DNA from: Woeseiaceae bacterium
GTDB taxonomy: Bacteria; Pseudomonadota; Gammaproteobacteria; Steroidobacterales; Woeseiaceae
Assembly: GCA_021773135.1 (NCBI GenBank)
Contig: JAJFKP010000010.1
Location: 163,857 to 227,856 of the forward strand
Reading direction: 5' to 3'
DNA length: 64,000 nucleotides
Shown: positions 1 through 9,717 of the stretch, piece by piece
How positions within the stretch are numbered: the first letter of the stretch is position 1
How the letters are laid out: each line of letters starts with the position of its first letter
Made by a program: the position numbers and the translations under genes
The notes under the pieces: generated by a model
The model's input: the letters and a program-made list of their open reading frames with translations, nothing else
The model's database searches: none
What the model was told of the DNA's origin: nothing

Positions 1-115
1 AGCGGCGCTGCAGGGCCACATTCAGTCGAGACGAATTCATTTGTCGTTGCTTGAACAAAAAAGTGTATTTCATCCACACCATTTTGGCTGCATACCGATG
101 CCTTGTTGGCATCTA

Positions 116-281
116 TCAAGCTCGATATTCCTTTTGTCCTTTTTCGACCCAGTCGATCCTGCCATCTTTAGCCAGGTCAGCTATGCGATATCAGCATTCG
201 AATCGCTCACCAATCCACAAATCTTGTGCATCGTCGGCCGCTAAATGCCTGACTTACATCATATTTTGTTTTGGTCGCCAT
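116..281 (-). pseudogene. possible decayed small hypothetical gene
   Basis: Read on the minus strand from an ATG at 281, the sequence gives MATKTKYDVSQAF, then needs a shift into a neighbouring frame that reads AADDAQDLWIGERFEC. One in-frame TGA follows, then YRIADLAKDGRIDWVEKGQ to a stop at 116-118. The composition is protein-like but the frame is broken twice, so this looks like a remnant of a gene of about 50 codons. I recognise no family and see no clear ribosome binding site. Chance open frames remain a real alternative. Confidence 0.3.
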
Positions 282-640
282 TTCTTGTGAGCCAATTCAC
301 ATATATGCACTTTTGGTGTACTTGCACTAGGTTAACCAAAACGTCGCCTAGGCCGCTGAACTCTCGGGGAAATGCACAGAGTGAGAGCCTCCAGAAGATT
401 AGAGTCCAATTTCAGCAGCTAACGGTTCAAAGTTCGGCTGTTGTCGGGGTCACTTGAATTTGGTACCTGTGAAGAACAAGTACTTAGAATCTTTTCGGGT
501 ATTCTTGGGTGCAGGCATCCTGCCGTCGCAAGAGTCTGAATACTTCCGTGCTGCGTATTATTGCCTGTCAAGCAGGCGTCGACAGTGTTTTCCTGCGGAA
601 AACACCTTTACCCTGCACCCATAGAACTGTCGCACTGAGG
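282..640. other. gene-free stretch downstream of RND operon
   Basis: No convincing gene is visible on either strand. The base composition is more AT-rich than in the neighbouring genes. The only structures I see are two adjacent hairpins at 563-605 near the end of the efflux operon. Confidence 0.5.
563..605 (-). terminator. paired hairpins after the RND operon
   Basis: Two perfect inverted repeats lie 36-78 bases past the stop of the minus-strand permease gene. One is a 5-bp stem at 563-577; the other is a 9-bp stem with arms GTGTTTTCC and GGAAAACAC at 585-605. Neither is followed by a T-run on the minus strand, so termination is an inference and the hairpins may only protect the mRNA 3' end. 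Confidence 0.3.
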
Positions 641-3600
641 CTACGCGCTATCCGCAATAATCGAGGCTTTCGTTTCCTTGAATTTCGCCCGGAAGTAGCG
701 CCGTATATCTGCGACGATCATGACATTTGTCGGCACAAGCACCAGCGTGATCATCGTCGCGAACAGGATTCCGAACCCAAGCGAAATTGCCATCGGCACG
801 AGGAAAGTCGCGGTCGACGAGCGTTCCATGAGCAGCGGGATCAGGCCAAAGAAAGTAGTAAGTGACGTTAGCATCACAGGCCTAAAGCGCGCGACGCCGG
901 CGCGCTTGACTGCTGCCAGGAGCTGTCCCCCGTTCCGGTGCTGCTGATTGATGTAGTCGACCAGAACAAGACTGTCGTTGATAACGACGCCCATCAATGC
1001 CATGAGGCCCAGCGAACTTAAGAATGACAGCGGTTGCCCCATGATCCAGTGACCAATGATCGCGCCGATTATGCCGAACGGAATGACCGACATAACGATT
1101 AACGGCTGCACATAGGACTTCAGTGGCAGGGCGAGCAGGGCGTAGATGACAAACAAAAGAATAATCAGGCCTGATTGCAGGCTGCCAAACGATTCTCGCT
1201 GCTGTCGCTGTTCGCCTTCCATCTTGAATGTGATTCCCGGGTATTTGGTTAACAGGGAATTGATGTAGTCATTCAGGTCAGCCTGCAACACCGTCATGTT
1301 GGTGTTGTCCTTGTCAACGTCCGCCGTAACGTTTAACACGCGGAAGCGGTCGATCCGGGTGATCACTGAAGGACCTTTACCCGGTGTTAGCGTAGCAACG
1401 TTCGACAACGGAATGAGTCGGCCATTGGGTGCCGTGATCAGCATTTCGCTGAGTGAGGCCAGCGTATCGCGCTCGTCGATGGGATAGCGCACCAGAACAC
1501 GAATGTCGTCACGCCCACGCTGGATGCGCTGTGCTTCCAGCCCTCTGAAAGCCTGGCCAACCTGGTTGACGATGTCGGATCTCGTCAAACCAACCAGGTG
1601 CCCCTGCGGACTCAGTTCGATGCGCAGCTCTTCCTTGCCATCCGACAGGCTGTCGGCGATCTCGAAGACGCCGGGATATCTTGTCAGCTGTTCCTTGAGC
1701 TCTTCTCCTATGGCACTGAGGCTCTCGAGCGAGTTGCCGCTGAACTGGACGTCAATCGGATCGCCCGGCCTGAAGAATGAAGCGCGATAGTTCATCGTTT
1801 CGGCGCCCGGAACGAAGCCAACAGCCTGGCGCCATTCGTTGATCAGTTCTGTTGTGGAGATGTCCTGGTTACGATCCTGTACGGGCGCTGTTTCAAATCG
1901 CACAGTGGACAGGTGCGTGCCGTTGCTGCGTCCGGATGATCCGGTGCTCGAGAAGATATTGGTAATCAGGCCGCCTTCCGCGTAATCCGCATATTTGTCC
2001 TGCAGGTCAAATGCCGCTTCCAACACCCGCTCCGTGTGCCTGGCAGTGACTTCGAATGGTGTGCCGACCGGCATGACCAGTGTCGCCGTCGCGGTTTCCG
2101 ACTCTGTTACCGGGAAGAATACGAAGCGAGTCCAGCCGCTTGAAACCAGCATCAACATGACGATAAGCACGCCGGTAAACGAGGCGAGCGTCGAATAACG
2201 ATGTTTCAGCGCGAATTTCAGCGCGGGCTGATAATAACGAATAATCTTTTCTTCGAAGCCGTCCGCGAATCTTTGCTGCCAGGCGCTAAACCCGGTCAGC
2301 TCGCTCGTGTCTTTACGCATCTTGACGTGCGCCAGGTGCGCCGGGAGTATGAGTTTCGATTCGACGAGGGAGAACAACAAAACCGGGATGACGACCAGTG
2401 GCACCGGAGCAAACCATGTCCCGAGCCTGCCTTCAATGAAAATCAGCGGCATGAACGCTGCAATTGTCGTCAGGATGCCGAACGTCACCGGGATCGCTAC
2501 CTCCCTGGTGCCATGAATTGCGGCGGACAGACTATTGTCGCCCGTTTGCATATGCCTGTAGACATTCTCGCCCGTCACGATTGCATCATCGACCACGATT
2601 CCGAGTACGATAATGAACCCGAAGGCGCTCATCATGTTGAGACTGATGTCAAAAATCGACATCAGGACAAAAGCACCCAGAAAGCTGATCGGTATGCCGA
2701 GGAATACCCAGAAAGACACCGCGGGTCTCAGGAACAAGGTCAACAGCAGGATTACGAGAACGCTGCCCTGCAATAGACTGTTGCTCAATATCCCCAGGCG
2801 ATCGGCGAGACGTACCGAGGCGTCATCCCATGTGCTGAGTTCAAGCCCGGCCGGCAATGTTTCGCTGCGCTCCGCAATATATTCCTTGACCGCACCCGCG
2901 ACTTCGATATCGCTCTGGGTGCCGGTCCTTTTTACGCCAATAAAGGCGGCGAATTTGCCGTTGAAGCGGGTTTGCAGCGAGCTTTCTTCGAAGCCATCCT
3001 GAACGACAGCGATATCGCCGACCGTCACGATGCTGCCATCGGGATTCGTCTTGACCACGATTTCCTCGAAGTCGCCCCGACGGTAAGCCTGGCCCTTCGA
3101 TCGAATCAGGACGTCGCCCCCTTCCGTGCGCACGTTGCCGGCCGAGATGTCGACCGAGCTGCTACGGATAGCATTGGCAATCTCAGCAAGCGTTACGTTG
3201 AACTCCCGCAACCTGTCCTGCGACGCTTCGATAGCGATCTCGTAACGCCGCACCGAGCGAAGTTCAACCTGCGTGATTTCCTCGCGTCGCAACAGCTCAT
3301 CGCGAATTTGCTCGGCAAAGATACGAATCTCGTCTTCACTGTAGTCGCCCGCGACAACGACTTCGATGACATCAAACGTGCGCACCGCGAGGCTGATGAC
3401 GGGTTTCTCAGTGTCGGCAGGAAAAGTATTGATCGAGTCGACGCGGCCTTTAATATCGTCCAGCAACTCGCGCGGATCGTAGCCGGATTCTATTTCGATC
3501 GAGACGGATGTGCTGCCTTCGACCGAGCGCGACACAATCCGGTCAATGCCTTCCAGGTCCTGGACGGCTTCCTCGATGCGTACTGCAACGCCCAGTTCGA

Positions 3601-3772
3601 TGTCTTCAGGGGTCGCGCCACGCAGCGGCACGCGGACCGACACGGTATCCGTGGCGAAGTCCGGGAATACCTCCAGGCGCACATTGTTGTTTAAGCCGAC
3701 GAGCCCGCCGATGATGATGGCAAACATCAACAGGTTGGCTGCAACCGGGTTCCTGGCAAACCATGAAATCAT
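641..3772 (-). CDS. RND-family efflux permease
   Basis: This is the inner-membrane pump of a tripartite RND efflux system, using the proton gradient to export drugs, metals or other toxic compounds. The 1043 residues have the usual RND layout. TM1 lies near residues 10-30, followed by a large periplasmic loop and a block of TM helices from about 330. A TM4 segment reads GIVVDDAIVTGENVYRHM, with the Asp pair of the proton relay. A second periplasmic loop and a second helical block follow. Its ATG overlaps the stop of the upstream adaptor gene by four bases (ATGA), and an outer membrane factor gene precedes both, so the three form an operon. Substrate cannot be told from sequence. Family assignment is firm. 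Confidence 0.95.
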   Translation of the reverse strand: MISWFARNPVAANLLMFAIIIGGLVGLNNNVRLEVFPDFATDTVSVRVPLRGATPEDIELGVAVRIEEAVQDLEGIDRIVSRSVEGSTSVSIEIESGYDPRELLDDIKGRVDSINTFPADTEKPVISLAVRTFDVIEVVVAGDYSEDEIRIFAEQIRDELLRREEITQVELRSVRRYEIAIEASQDRLREFNVTLAEIANAIRSSSVDISAGNVRTEGGDVLIRSKGQAYRRGDFEEIVVKTNPDGSIVTVGDIAVVQDGFEESSLQTRFNGKFAAFIGVKRTGTQSDIEVAGAVKEYIAERSETLPAGLELSTWDDASVRLADRLGILSNSLLQGSVLVILLLTLFLRPAVSFWVFLGIPISFLGAFVLMSIFDISLNMMSAFGFIIVLGIVVDDAIVTGENVYRHMQTGDNSLSAAIHGTREVAIPVTFGILTTIAAFMPLIFIEGRLGTWFAPVPLVVIPVLLFSLVESKLILPAHLAHVKMRKDTSELTGFSAWQQRFADGFEEKIIRYYQPALKFALKHRYSTLASFTGVLIVMLMLVSSGWTRFVFFPVTESETATATLVMPVGTPFEVTARHTERVLEAAFDLQDKYADYAEGGLITNIFSSTGSSGRSNGTHLSTVRFETAPVQDRNQDISTTELINEWRQAVGFVPGAETMNYRASFFRPGDPIDVQFSGNSLESLSAIGEELKEQLTRYPGVFEIADSLSDGKEELRIELSPQGHLVGLTRSDIVNQVGQAFRGLEAQRIQRGRDDIRVLVRYPIDERDTLASLSEMLITAPNGRLIPLSNVATLTPGKGPSVITRIDRFRVLNVTADVDKDNTNMTVLQADLNDYINSLLTKYPGITFKMEGEQRQQRESFGSLQSGLIILLFVIYALLALPLKSYVQPLIVMSVIPFGIIGAIIGHWIMGQPLSFLSSLGLMALMGVVINDSLVLVDYINQQHRNGGQLLAAVKRAGVARFRPVMLTSLTTFFGLIPLLMERSSTATFLVPMAISLGFGILFATMITLVLVPTNVMIVADIRRYFRAKFKETKASIIADSA

Positions 3773-5031
3773 CGTTCCGCTCCATTCTGTTTGGGCTCGG
3801 CGGGTTTTCGCTCCCCGTCAGCCGGCGGCCGTTTGGCGGCCGGTGGTCCGCCACCGCTGCCGGATCGTTCTGCGCCGGCAATCGCAACGCGCAGGCCTGA
3901 AGTGACCTGTCCAAGTGGCGTCGTCACCAGCTGATCACCATGTTTCAAGCCGTTCGCAATGATCGCGTCATTGTCATTCTGCCAGGCAATCTCAACGTCT
4001 TTCCGGCTGAGCAATCCGTCCTCTACCGTATAGACATAGCTGCCCTGGTAGATCGTGCTGTTCGGAATTACCAGTACGTCGCTCTGCCTGACACCCGCGA
4101 TTTCCGCTGTTACGTACTGGCCAATCTTGAGTGGCGCCCGCCCGACATTTTCGGGGCCAAAGGGATCTTCAATGTGTGCAATGACGTGCAGCTGCCGCGC
4201 GGTGGCATCGATGGCTCCCTCGGTACGAACAAGCTGCGCGTTCCAGGTCTCGTCGCCGATAAGGTCTGAGTGGATGGTGACGGCCGTCTTGGGCTTGCCG
4301 TCGGCATCACCAAAGCGAAAACTCTCCGGCAGATCGATAAAACTAAGATCGCGATTTCGCACCGGTAAGCGAATCTCCACAACATCGGTAGCGTATATTT
4401 CCGCAAGCTGGGTATTTGGCGAAACGACTTGCCCCACGTCGACCAGTTTTCTTAGGACCCGACCCGAAAATGGCGCAACAATTCGCGTTCGCTCGAGATC
4501 AAGGTTGGCTTTCTGCAGCGCAGATTCGGCGGAGCTGACCCTGGCTTTGGCAGCCTCAAGTTGCGGCACACGCAGAACGAGATCCGGTGCATCACCGCTA
4601 TTGCCGAGGCGTTCCCAGTCTTCGCGTGCCTGGTTGGAGCGCGCCTCCGCCTCCGCCAGTGCCTGGCGCGCATCGGCAAGCGCTGCCTCCGCGATGCGAA
4701 CATCCGCTTCATAGTCGCGCGGGTCGATCCGACCCAGGACATCGCCCGCTTCGAAGAAGCCACCGTCGCGAACATTCTCATTGACGGAAATAATCTGGCC
4801 ACTGACCTGAGCGACCAACACGCTTCGTGTTCGTGGCTGAACCGTACCGTAACTCTGCAGCTGAACCTGGTAGTTCTGCCGTTTGACCGTGGTCGTCTCA
4901 ACGACCATCTGCGGCCCGCCGAAATTCCCCCGCTGGGGTGCCTCGGGCGGGTTCATTTTGATGACAACCGCAAGCAATATCAGTCCGCCGAAAATGGCGA
5001 ATGGAATTAGTTTCCTGGATTTAAGATTCAT
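3769..5031 (-). CDS. RND efflux periplasmic adaptor (membrane fusion protein)
   Basis: This adaptor links the RND permease to the outer membrane channel. The 420-residue protein starts with an uncleaved-anchor or signal-like helix at residues 6-24. A lipoyl/barrel-sandwich half follows (TRSVLVAQVSGQIISV), then a coiled-coil hairpin rich in Ala, Glu and Arg (about 100-185), then the returning half (RIVAPFSGRVLRKLVDVGQ) and a beta-barrel. The tail is unusual: a low-complexity Gly/Pro/Lys/Glu segment of about 30 residues (GGGPPAAKRPP and onward). It overlaps the permease start by four bases and begins six bases after the outer membrane factor gene ends. Confidence 0.93.
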   Translation of the reverse strand: MNLKSRKLIPFAIFGGLILLAVVIKMNPPEAPQRGNFGGPQMVVETTTVKRQNYQVQLQSYGTVQPRTRSVLVAQVSGQIISVNENVRDGGFFEAGDVLGRIDPRDYEADVRIAEAALADARQALAEAEARSNQAREDWERLGNSGDAPDLVLRVPQLEAAKARVSSAESALQKANLDLERTRIVAPFSGRVLRKLVDVGQVVSPNTQLAEIYATDVVEIRLPVRNRDLSFIDLPESFRFGDADGKPKTAVTIHSDLIGDETWNAQLVRTEGAIDATARQLHVIAHIEDPFGPENVGRAPLKIGQYVTAEIAGVRQSDVLVIPNSTIYQGSYVYTVEDGLLSRKDVEIAWQNDNDAIIANGLKHGDQLVTTPLGQVTSGLRVAIAGAERSGSGGGPPAAKRPPADGERKPAEPKQNGAER

Positions 5032-5037
5032 ATTGCC

Positions 5038-6423
5038 CTAGAAGTCGGTAGAAAACTCGCCGCCCAGTGAGAGAAAAAGATTGATGCGGTTCTGCAATAG
5101 CTGATTGCGTAGCTGTACAACCGTTGCTTCGGCATCAAAAGCCTGTCGTTGTGATTCCAGGACTGTCGTATAGGTGACCAGTCCCCGCTGATATTGTTCC
5201 AGCGCAAGTGCAAGCGCGGCGCGGGAATTGGTTTCCGCGTCGAGAAAAGAGTCGTACCGCTCCTGCAATGACGTTGAGCGCGATATCGCATTCTCTACAT
5301 CGGCGAACGCCCGATAGAGGAGGTCCAGGTACTGCTGTTCCGCCAGCTGCACACGCCCGCGAGCTTGCTCTTCGAGCGCTTTCAGGCGACCGGCCGCGAA
5401 TACGGGCTGTGTGATGCCGGCTGCCAGTGACCAGACACGATTGTCTCTTTCAAGCAGGGTAGAGAATTCCCTGGTGGTCTGGCCATAACTGCCCACCAAA
5501 GACAGGCTGGGGAAGCGCGCTTTGTGCGCTACTGCGAGGTCCGCATCCGCCGCCAGCAAATTGAGCCAGGACTCCTGCACGTCGGCGCGACGCGTCAGAA
5601 GTTCTGATGGCATGCCGGTCGGAATCGGGGTGCTGATAACCGGCAGATCAATTTCCACTGCCATGCGACCATCAGGATAACGTGCCAGGCTGAGCTGGAG
5701 CGTTGTGACCGCTTCCGCAAAAGACTGTTGTTGCTGAGCGAAACTTGCTTCTTCGCGTTCAACCTGATTCTGCGCAAGGTAGAGATCGAGCGCATCATTC
5801 AGTCCCTGTCGATAGCCGCTGGCAACAATGTCACGACTCTCGCGGGCTATGTCGCGTCTGCGTTCCGCAACCTGCAGCAACTGCTTCGCTTCGGCAACAT
5901 TGAAATAGGCGGTTGCGGTCGACGCGGCGAGATTTCTTTCTGCCGATTCGACTCTGACCCTTTGCGCCTCGAGCGCGAGCTGGGCTGACTGCTGTTGCTT
6001 GCTAAGGCGCCCCCACAGATCAATTTCCATGCGTGCGTCGGCCGCGGTACTGAAAGACTCGGGCAGCGCATTGATGCCAGCCGCAAGTTGCGAAAATCGT
6101 CGTGACGCGTTGAACGATACATTGAGGGTCGGGAAGCGATTCGCGCGCGTAATGATGACCGTCTGTTCAGCCTGGTAAAGACGCGCGCGCTCCTGGTTGA
6201 TCAGGTAATTCGATTCCACCGCCTCGCCGACCAGGGCCGTAAGCGCGGCGTCACTAAAGTCGTCGAGCCAGTTCAGATCCACGGTCCCGGTGTCACCGCC
6301 GCGGGCCCAATCCACGGGAATTGCCGGGTTTTCCGTCTCCGGAGAGATCGCGGAATTGCTGCAGGCTGCGAGTACCAGCACCGCAAGCAACAATAAAATT
6401 CTATTTATCAGCGGGTTACGCAT
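5038..6423 (-). CDS. outer membrane efflux lipoprotein, NodT/TolC family
   Basis: This is the outer membrane channel of the tripartite pump. I start it at the ATG at 6423 because the product then opens with a lipoprotein signal, MRNPLINRILLLLAVLVLAAC, with Cys in the lipobox LAAC. The open frame extends 34 codons further upstream, but that part looks non-coding. The rest has the duplicated alpha-helical repeats of the OMF family, such as LNLLAADADLAVAHKARFPSLSL followed by GSYG and the late LALEQYQRGLVTYTTVLESQ. It is first in the efflux operon. No repressor gene is adjacent, so control is unknown. Confidence 0.92.
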   Translation of the reverse strand: MRNPLINRILLLLAVLVLAACSNSAISPETENPAIPVDWARGGDTGTVDLNWLDDFSDAALTALVGEAVESNYLINQERARLYQAEQTVIITRANRFPTLNVSFNASRRFSQLAAGINALPESFSTAADARMEIDLWGRLSKQQQSAQLALEAQRVRVESAERNLAASTATAYFNVAEAKQLLQVAERRRDIARESRDIVASGYRQGLNDALDLYLAQNQVEREEASFAQQQQSFAEAVTTLQLSLARYPDGRMAVEIDLPVISTPIPTGMPSELLTRRADVQESWLNLLAADADLAVAHKARFPSLSLVGSYGQTTREFSTLLERDNRVWSLAAGITQPVFAAGRLKALEEQARGRVQLAEQQYLDLLYRAFADVENAISRSTSLQERYDSFLDAETNSRAALALALEQYQRGLVTYTTVLESQRQAFDAEATVVQLRNQLLQNRINLFLSLGGEFSTDF

Positions 6424-6525
6424 TCGAGGGGACAGCCGACCAGGATCCAGGGTGGGGAACGAGATTATCCCAAGAACCCGACGGGCAAGAAAGCGTCCTT
6501 GTCCCTTCTTTACAAACTGAAACAA

Positions 6526-8205
6526 TTAGTTGCGTTCGTAAACCACGGTTCCACCAACGATTGTCCGGAGAATTTGAGTGTCGCGAATGGCCTCTGGAGG
6601 GACCGCAGTCAGGTCCCTGTCCAGCAACACGAAGTCGGCCAGCATGCCGGGTTTCAACGTGCCTTTTATGTCTTCCTCGAACGAGGCATAGGCTGCAACG
6701 GTAGTGTATGCATGCAACGCCTGCTCTACGGTCACTTTCTGCTCCGCGACCCAGCCGTCGGGGTTGGCGTCATCGAGAGTTCGCCGGGTTACCGCCGCGT
6801 ATATGCCATCGATTGGCGTTGCCGGTGCAACGGACCAGTCGCTGCCAAACGCAACGCGCGCACCGGCGTCGATCAGGGAGCGAAATGCGTACGTTGTTCT
6901 TGCGCGCTCGGCGCCGATGACCTTTTCCGCCCAGCGACCATCGTCAATCGCGTGATAGGGCTGCATGCTCGCGACCACTTCCTGAATGGCAAATCGCTCG
7001 ATGTCCTCGGGGGCAATATGCTGTGCGTGCTCCATCCTGAAGCGCCGATCGCGTTCGCCATTGGATTCGACAACGTCAAGATAGATATCCAGCAGGTCCC
7101 GGATCGCGCTGTCGCCGATCGCGTGGACCATGACCTGTAACCCCGCTGCGTCTGCGCCTGTTATCCATTCACGCAGGTCGTCGAGTTTGTTGATCAGGAA
7201 TCCCTTGTCGCCAGGTGCGTCGGTAAACGGCTCAAGCATGGCGGCCGTATGTGACCCGAGTGAGCCGTCCATGAATCCCTTCAGCCCGCCAATTCGCAGC
7301 CACTCATCGCCTTTACCCCGACCGTCGATTTCATCGCGCAGACGCTCCCAGTCGCGCAGCGGTACGACCGAAAAAATGCGCGTAATCAGCGCGCCGGAAT
7401 CGTGCCCGCGTCGATAAGTGGCAAGACTTTCCCAGCCCGCCATGTCGTGCACGGAGGTGACACCATTGCCAGCCACGTGCTGCATGGCGGCAGCGGCCTC
7501 GCGATCGAGTTGCGCCGCGACGGCTTCGGGAATGGCCGTTTCGACCGGCATCATCGCGTTGTCTTTGAGGATGCCCGTGGGTCGACCATCCGCATAGCGG
7601 ACAATCGTGCCGCCGTCGATATCCGGCGAATCGGCATCGATCCCGGCCAGCTCCAGCGCCAGTGAATTCGCCAGGGCCATGTGGCCATCGAGCCGGTAGA
7701 CCCAGACAGGATTGTCCGGTGTGAGTGCATCGATCCAGTCACGTCGCGGCAATTCTCCGCCCCACATTTCATGGTCCCAGTCTCCGTGTCTTATCCATTC
7801 GCCCGGCTCGATTGATTTGGCAAATGCACCAATACGGGCCGCGAACTCCTCGGGTGTGGCCGCGTCGCGCAGCTGCACAGATGCCAGGCCCGCACCGCTG
7901 GAAATGAAGTGCACATGGGAATCGATAAAGCCGGGCACCAGCATGCTGCCCGCCACGGAAATCACCTCCGTGTCGCTACCCGTGACCGTGTCAACGTCAG
8001 CATTCGTGCCCACGACTATGATTTGATCGCCGCGACTTGCAACCGCTTCGGCCCAGGGTTGCTCCGAGTTACCCGTCCATACGCGCGCATTTTTTATGAC
8101 CAGCGATGCGTTGCCTGGCGCCTCGGTTTGGGAGCAGGCGGTCATGCTGCAGGCAGCAATCATGGCGACGAAACGGCTGGTTGTGCTTCTATTTAAAGAG
8201 GTCAT
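6526..8205 (-). CDS. exported amidohydrolase-3 family lipoprotein
   Basis: This is a metal-dependent hydrolase of the amidohydrolase 3 (YtcJ-like) group, presumably acting on amide or ester substrates outside the cytoplasm. The ATG at 8205 gives a signal ending in MTAC, a plausible lipobox. The longer open frame upstream (to 8709) runs over the divergent GTPase gene and is rejected. Metal-site signatures include PGFIDSHVHF near residue 90 and the later GLQVMVHAIGDSAIRD and RMEHAQHI with His residues. GSDWSVAP carries the catalytic Asp. It lies about 100 bases downstream of the start of the efflux operon on the same strand. Substrate is unknown. Confidence 0.88.
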   Translation of the reverse strand: MTSLNRSTTSRFVAMIAACSMTACSQTEAPGNASLVIKNARVWTGNSEQPWAEAVASRGDQIIVVGTNADVDTVTGSDTEVISVAGSMLVPGFIDSHVHFISSGAGLASVQLRDAATPEEFAARIGAFAKSIEPGEWIRHGDWDHEMWGGELPRRDWIDALTPDNPVWVYRLDGHMALANSLALELAGIDADSPDIDGGTIVRYADGRPTGILKDNAMMPVETAIPEAVAAQLDREAAAAMQHVAGNGVTSVHDMAGWESLATYRRGHDSGALITRIFSVVPLRDWERLRDEIDGRGKGDEWLRIGGLKGFMDGSLGSHTAAMLEPFTDAPGDKGFLINKLDDLREWITGADAAGLQVMVHAIGDSAIRDLLDIYLDVVESNGERDRRFRMEHAQHIAPEDIERFAIQEVVASMQPYHAIDDGRWAEKVIGAERARTTYAFRSLIDAGARVAFGSDWSVAPATPIDGIYAAVTRRTLDDANPDGWVAEQKVTVEQALHAYTTVAAYASFEEDIKGTLKPGMLADFVLLDRDLTAVPPEAIRDTQILRTIVGGTVVYERN

Positions 8206-8207
8206 AC

Positions 8208-8220
8208 ACGTAGTATACGT
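8208..8220. promoter_or_regulatory. small palindrome in an 18-bp divergent gap
   Basis: ACGTA-GTA-TACGT sits between the divergent starts at 8205 and 8224. It fills most of the gap, so it may be an operator. The length is short and chance occurrence is possible. Confidence 0.25.
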
Positions 8221-8223
8221 AAC

Positions 8224-9717
8224 ATGAAACTGGATAAAGTCCTGCGACTCGTGATCGGCCTCCTGGTTCTGCTCGTGTTTATTATCGCGATCGCCGCAAT
8301 GTTGTTCGTCACGGAATCCGCACTGAACGTTTGGGATCGGCTGCTCGACGGTCCCCGCGTGATCCTTTGGGGGTATGTAACGATTATGAGCGGGCTCGTA
8401 ATCGCAGCAATCTGGCTGGTCATGCGGCTGGTTGTGAAAAGGAAAATAAAAACCAGCAGCAAGCGCGATCGGCCCCTCGACAAACAGGACATAGAATCGC
8501 GCCTGCGCGATGCAGAGAATTCGGGCGTCAAAGTCGTTGCTGCTCAGGCGGAGCTTAAGGAACTCGCAGAGCGGCAGCAAAGCGGTTCCATTCACCTTTG
8601 TTTCTTTGGCGAGATAAGCACCGGCAAGAGCTCGCTGATTAAAGCGCTTATTCCTGATGCCGACGTTGCCATCAATCCTGTAGGGGGCTCGACCATCGAC
8701 ATTCGTCACTATCGCTGGCGTTTTGACAGTGGAACGGAGATTCTGCTGACCGACGTTCCGGGTACCGGAGGTCTGGAAGGAGAGCTTGATGAGATTGCCG
8801 TTGACGAGGCACGACGCGCTCAGCTGGTACTGTTTGTCTGTGACGGCGACCTGACGAGAAACGAGAGCCGCGCGGTCAGGTGGTTGCTCGCGCTGGAAAA
8901 GCCGCTCATTCTCGTCATGAACAAATCGGATCGCTATAACGCGTCCGAGCAGGCAGTGCTCATGGCACGCCTGCTGGACCGTATCGAGGACCTGGGCGGC
9001 GAATTCGCGCGTGATCAGGTGGTGGCTGTAAGCGCGGGCGGCGAGACAGAGGTCATTGAACGGCGCGCCGATGGTGCCGAAACAACCGTTCGACGCCAGC
9101 GACCGGCGGACATCGGCGTGCTGGTCGTTGCAATCAATCGTCTGCTGGAAGGCGGTTCGGTTAACCTGGACTTAAAGCGTGATCGCGCGGTGTTTCGACT
9201 GGCCGCTGAGAAGCTTGCGGAAGCGGAAGGTGAGTATCGGACCGTCCGCGCCGAGCAGATCATTCGCAGTGCGACGCGTCGTGCTGTTGTCGGCGCGCTC
9301 GCGGCAGTTAGCCCGGGAACAGACGTCATAATCCAGGGCTATATTGGCACGCTAATGACGCGCGAGCTTTGCACCCTTTTCGGTGCGGCACCCCGTGATC
9401 TCGATATTGAAGAGTTTCTTAACCTGAGCCAGAGCAGGGTGGGTAAGGCATTGCCGCTCAGTCTTGCCGTTGCCGGCAACGCGCTTAAAGCATTTCCCGG
9501 CGTTGGTACAGTCGCCGGTGGCGTCGTGCATGCGGTAGCCTACGGACTTATATTTGATGCGCTCGGTCGAAGCCTGTTGTTGACCTTGCGCGAGCATGGC
9601 GAGCTCAATCCGGCAACTGCCGCGCAGGCTTTCGAGGAAGGAATCAGTGAGCATATTGAAGCGGGTGTTCGACAGGTTGCCAGGATGGCCGTGGACCCCG
9701 AAAAAGAGTCAGACTGA
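8224..9717 (+). CDS. membrane-anchored GTPase (DUF697-like C-terminus)
   Basis: This protein of 497 residues has two N-terminal TM helices (about 8-30 and 45-67) and then a dynamin/Era-like G domain. The P-loop is GEISTGKSS near residue 130, G3 is DVPGTGG and G4 is NKSD. The C-terminal part (AVVGALAAVSPGTDVIIQGYIGTLM and onward) resembles the DUF697 region of YcjF-like proteins. Members are thought to work at the membrane, but substrates are not known. The next gene encodes a second GTPase of the same plan and overlaps its 3' end. No Shine-Dalgarno is visible before the ATG. Confidence 0.82.
   Translation: MKLDKVLRLVIGLLVLLVFIIAIAAMLFVTESALNVWDRLLDGPRVILWGYVTIMSGLVIAAIWLVMRLVVKRKIKTSSKRDRPLDKQDIESRLRDAENSGVKVVAAQAELKELAERQQSGSIHLCFFGEISTGKSSLIKALIPDADVAINPVGGSTIDIRHYRWRFDSGTEILLTDVPGTGGLEGELDEIAVDEARRAQLVLFVCDGDLTRNESRAVRWLLALEKPLILVMNKSDRYNASEQAVLMARLLDRIEDLGGEFARDQVVAVSAGGETEVIERRADGAETTVRRQRPADIGVLVVAINRLLEGGSVNLDLKRDRAVFRLAAEKLAEAEGEYRTVRAEQIIRSATRRAVVGALAAVSPGTDVIIQGYIGTLMTRELCTLFGAAPRDLDIEEFLNLSQSRVGKALPLSLAVAGNALKAFPGVGTVAGGVVHAVAYGLIFDALGRSLLLTLREHGELNPATAAQAFEEGISEHIEAGVRQVARMAVDPEKESD

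Noticed and set aside
585..605. Relation of the hairpin with arms GTGTTTTCC/GGAAAACAC to the HNH palindrome
   Set aside because: The arms are longer and the centre differs (TGC instead of CG); similarity is limited to TTTCC/GGAAA and is probably chance.
2201..2776. Long plus-strand open frame (191 codons) inside the RND permease gene
   Set aside because: It is the antisense frame of a well-matched permease; composition is rich in His, Arg, Gln and Asp, as in shadow frames.
8206..8709. N-terminal extension of the amidohydrolase
   Set aside because: It runs antisense through the GTPase gene and would bury the lipoprotein signal that begins at 8205.
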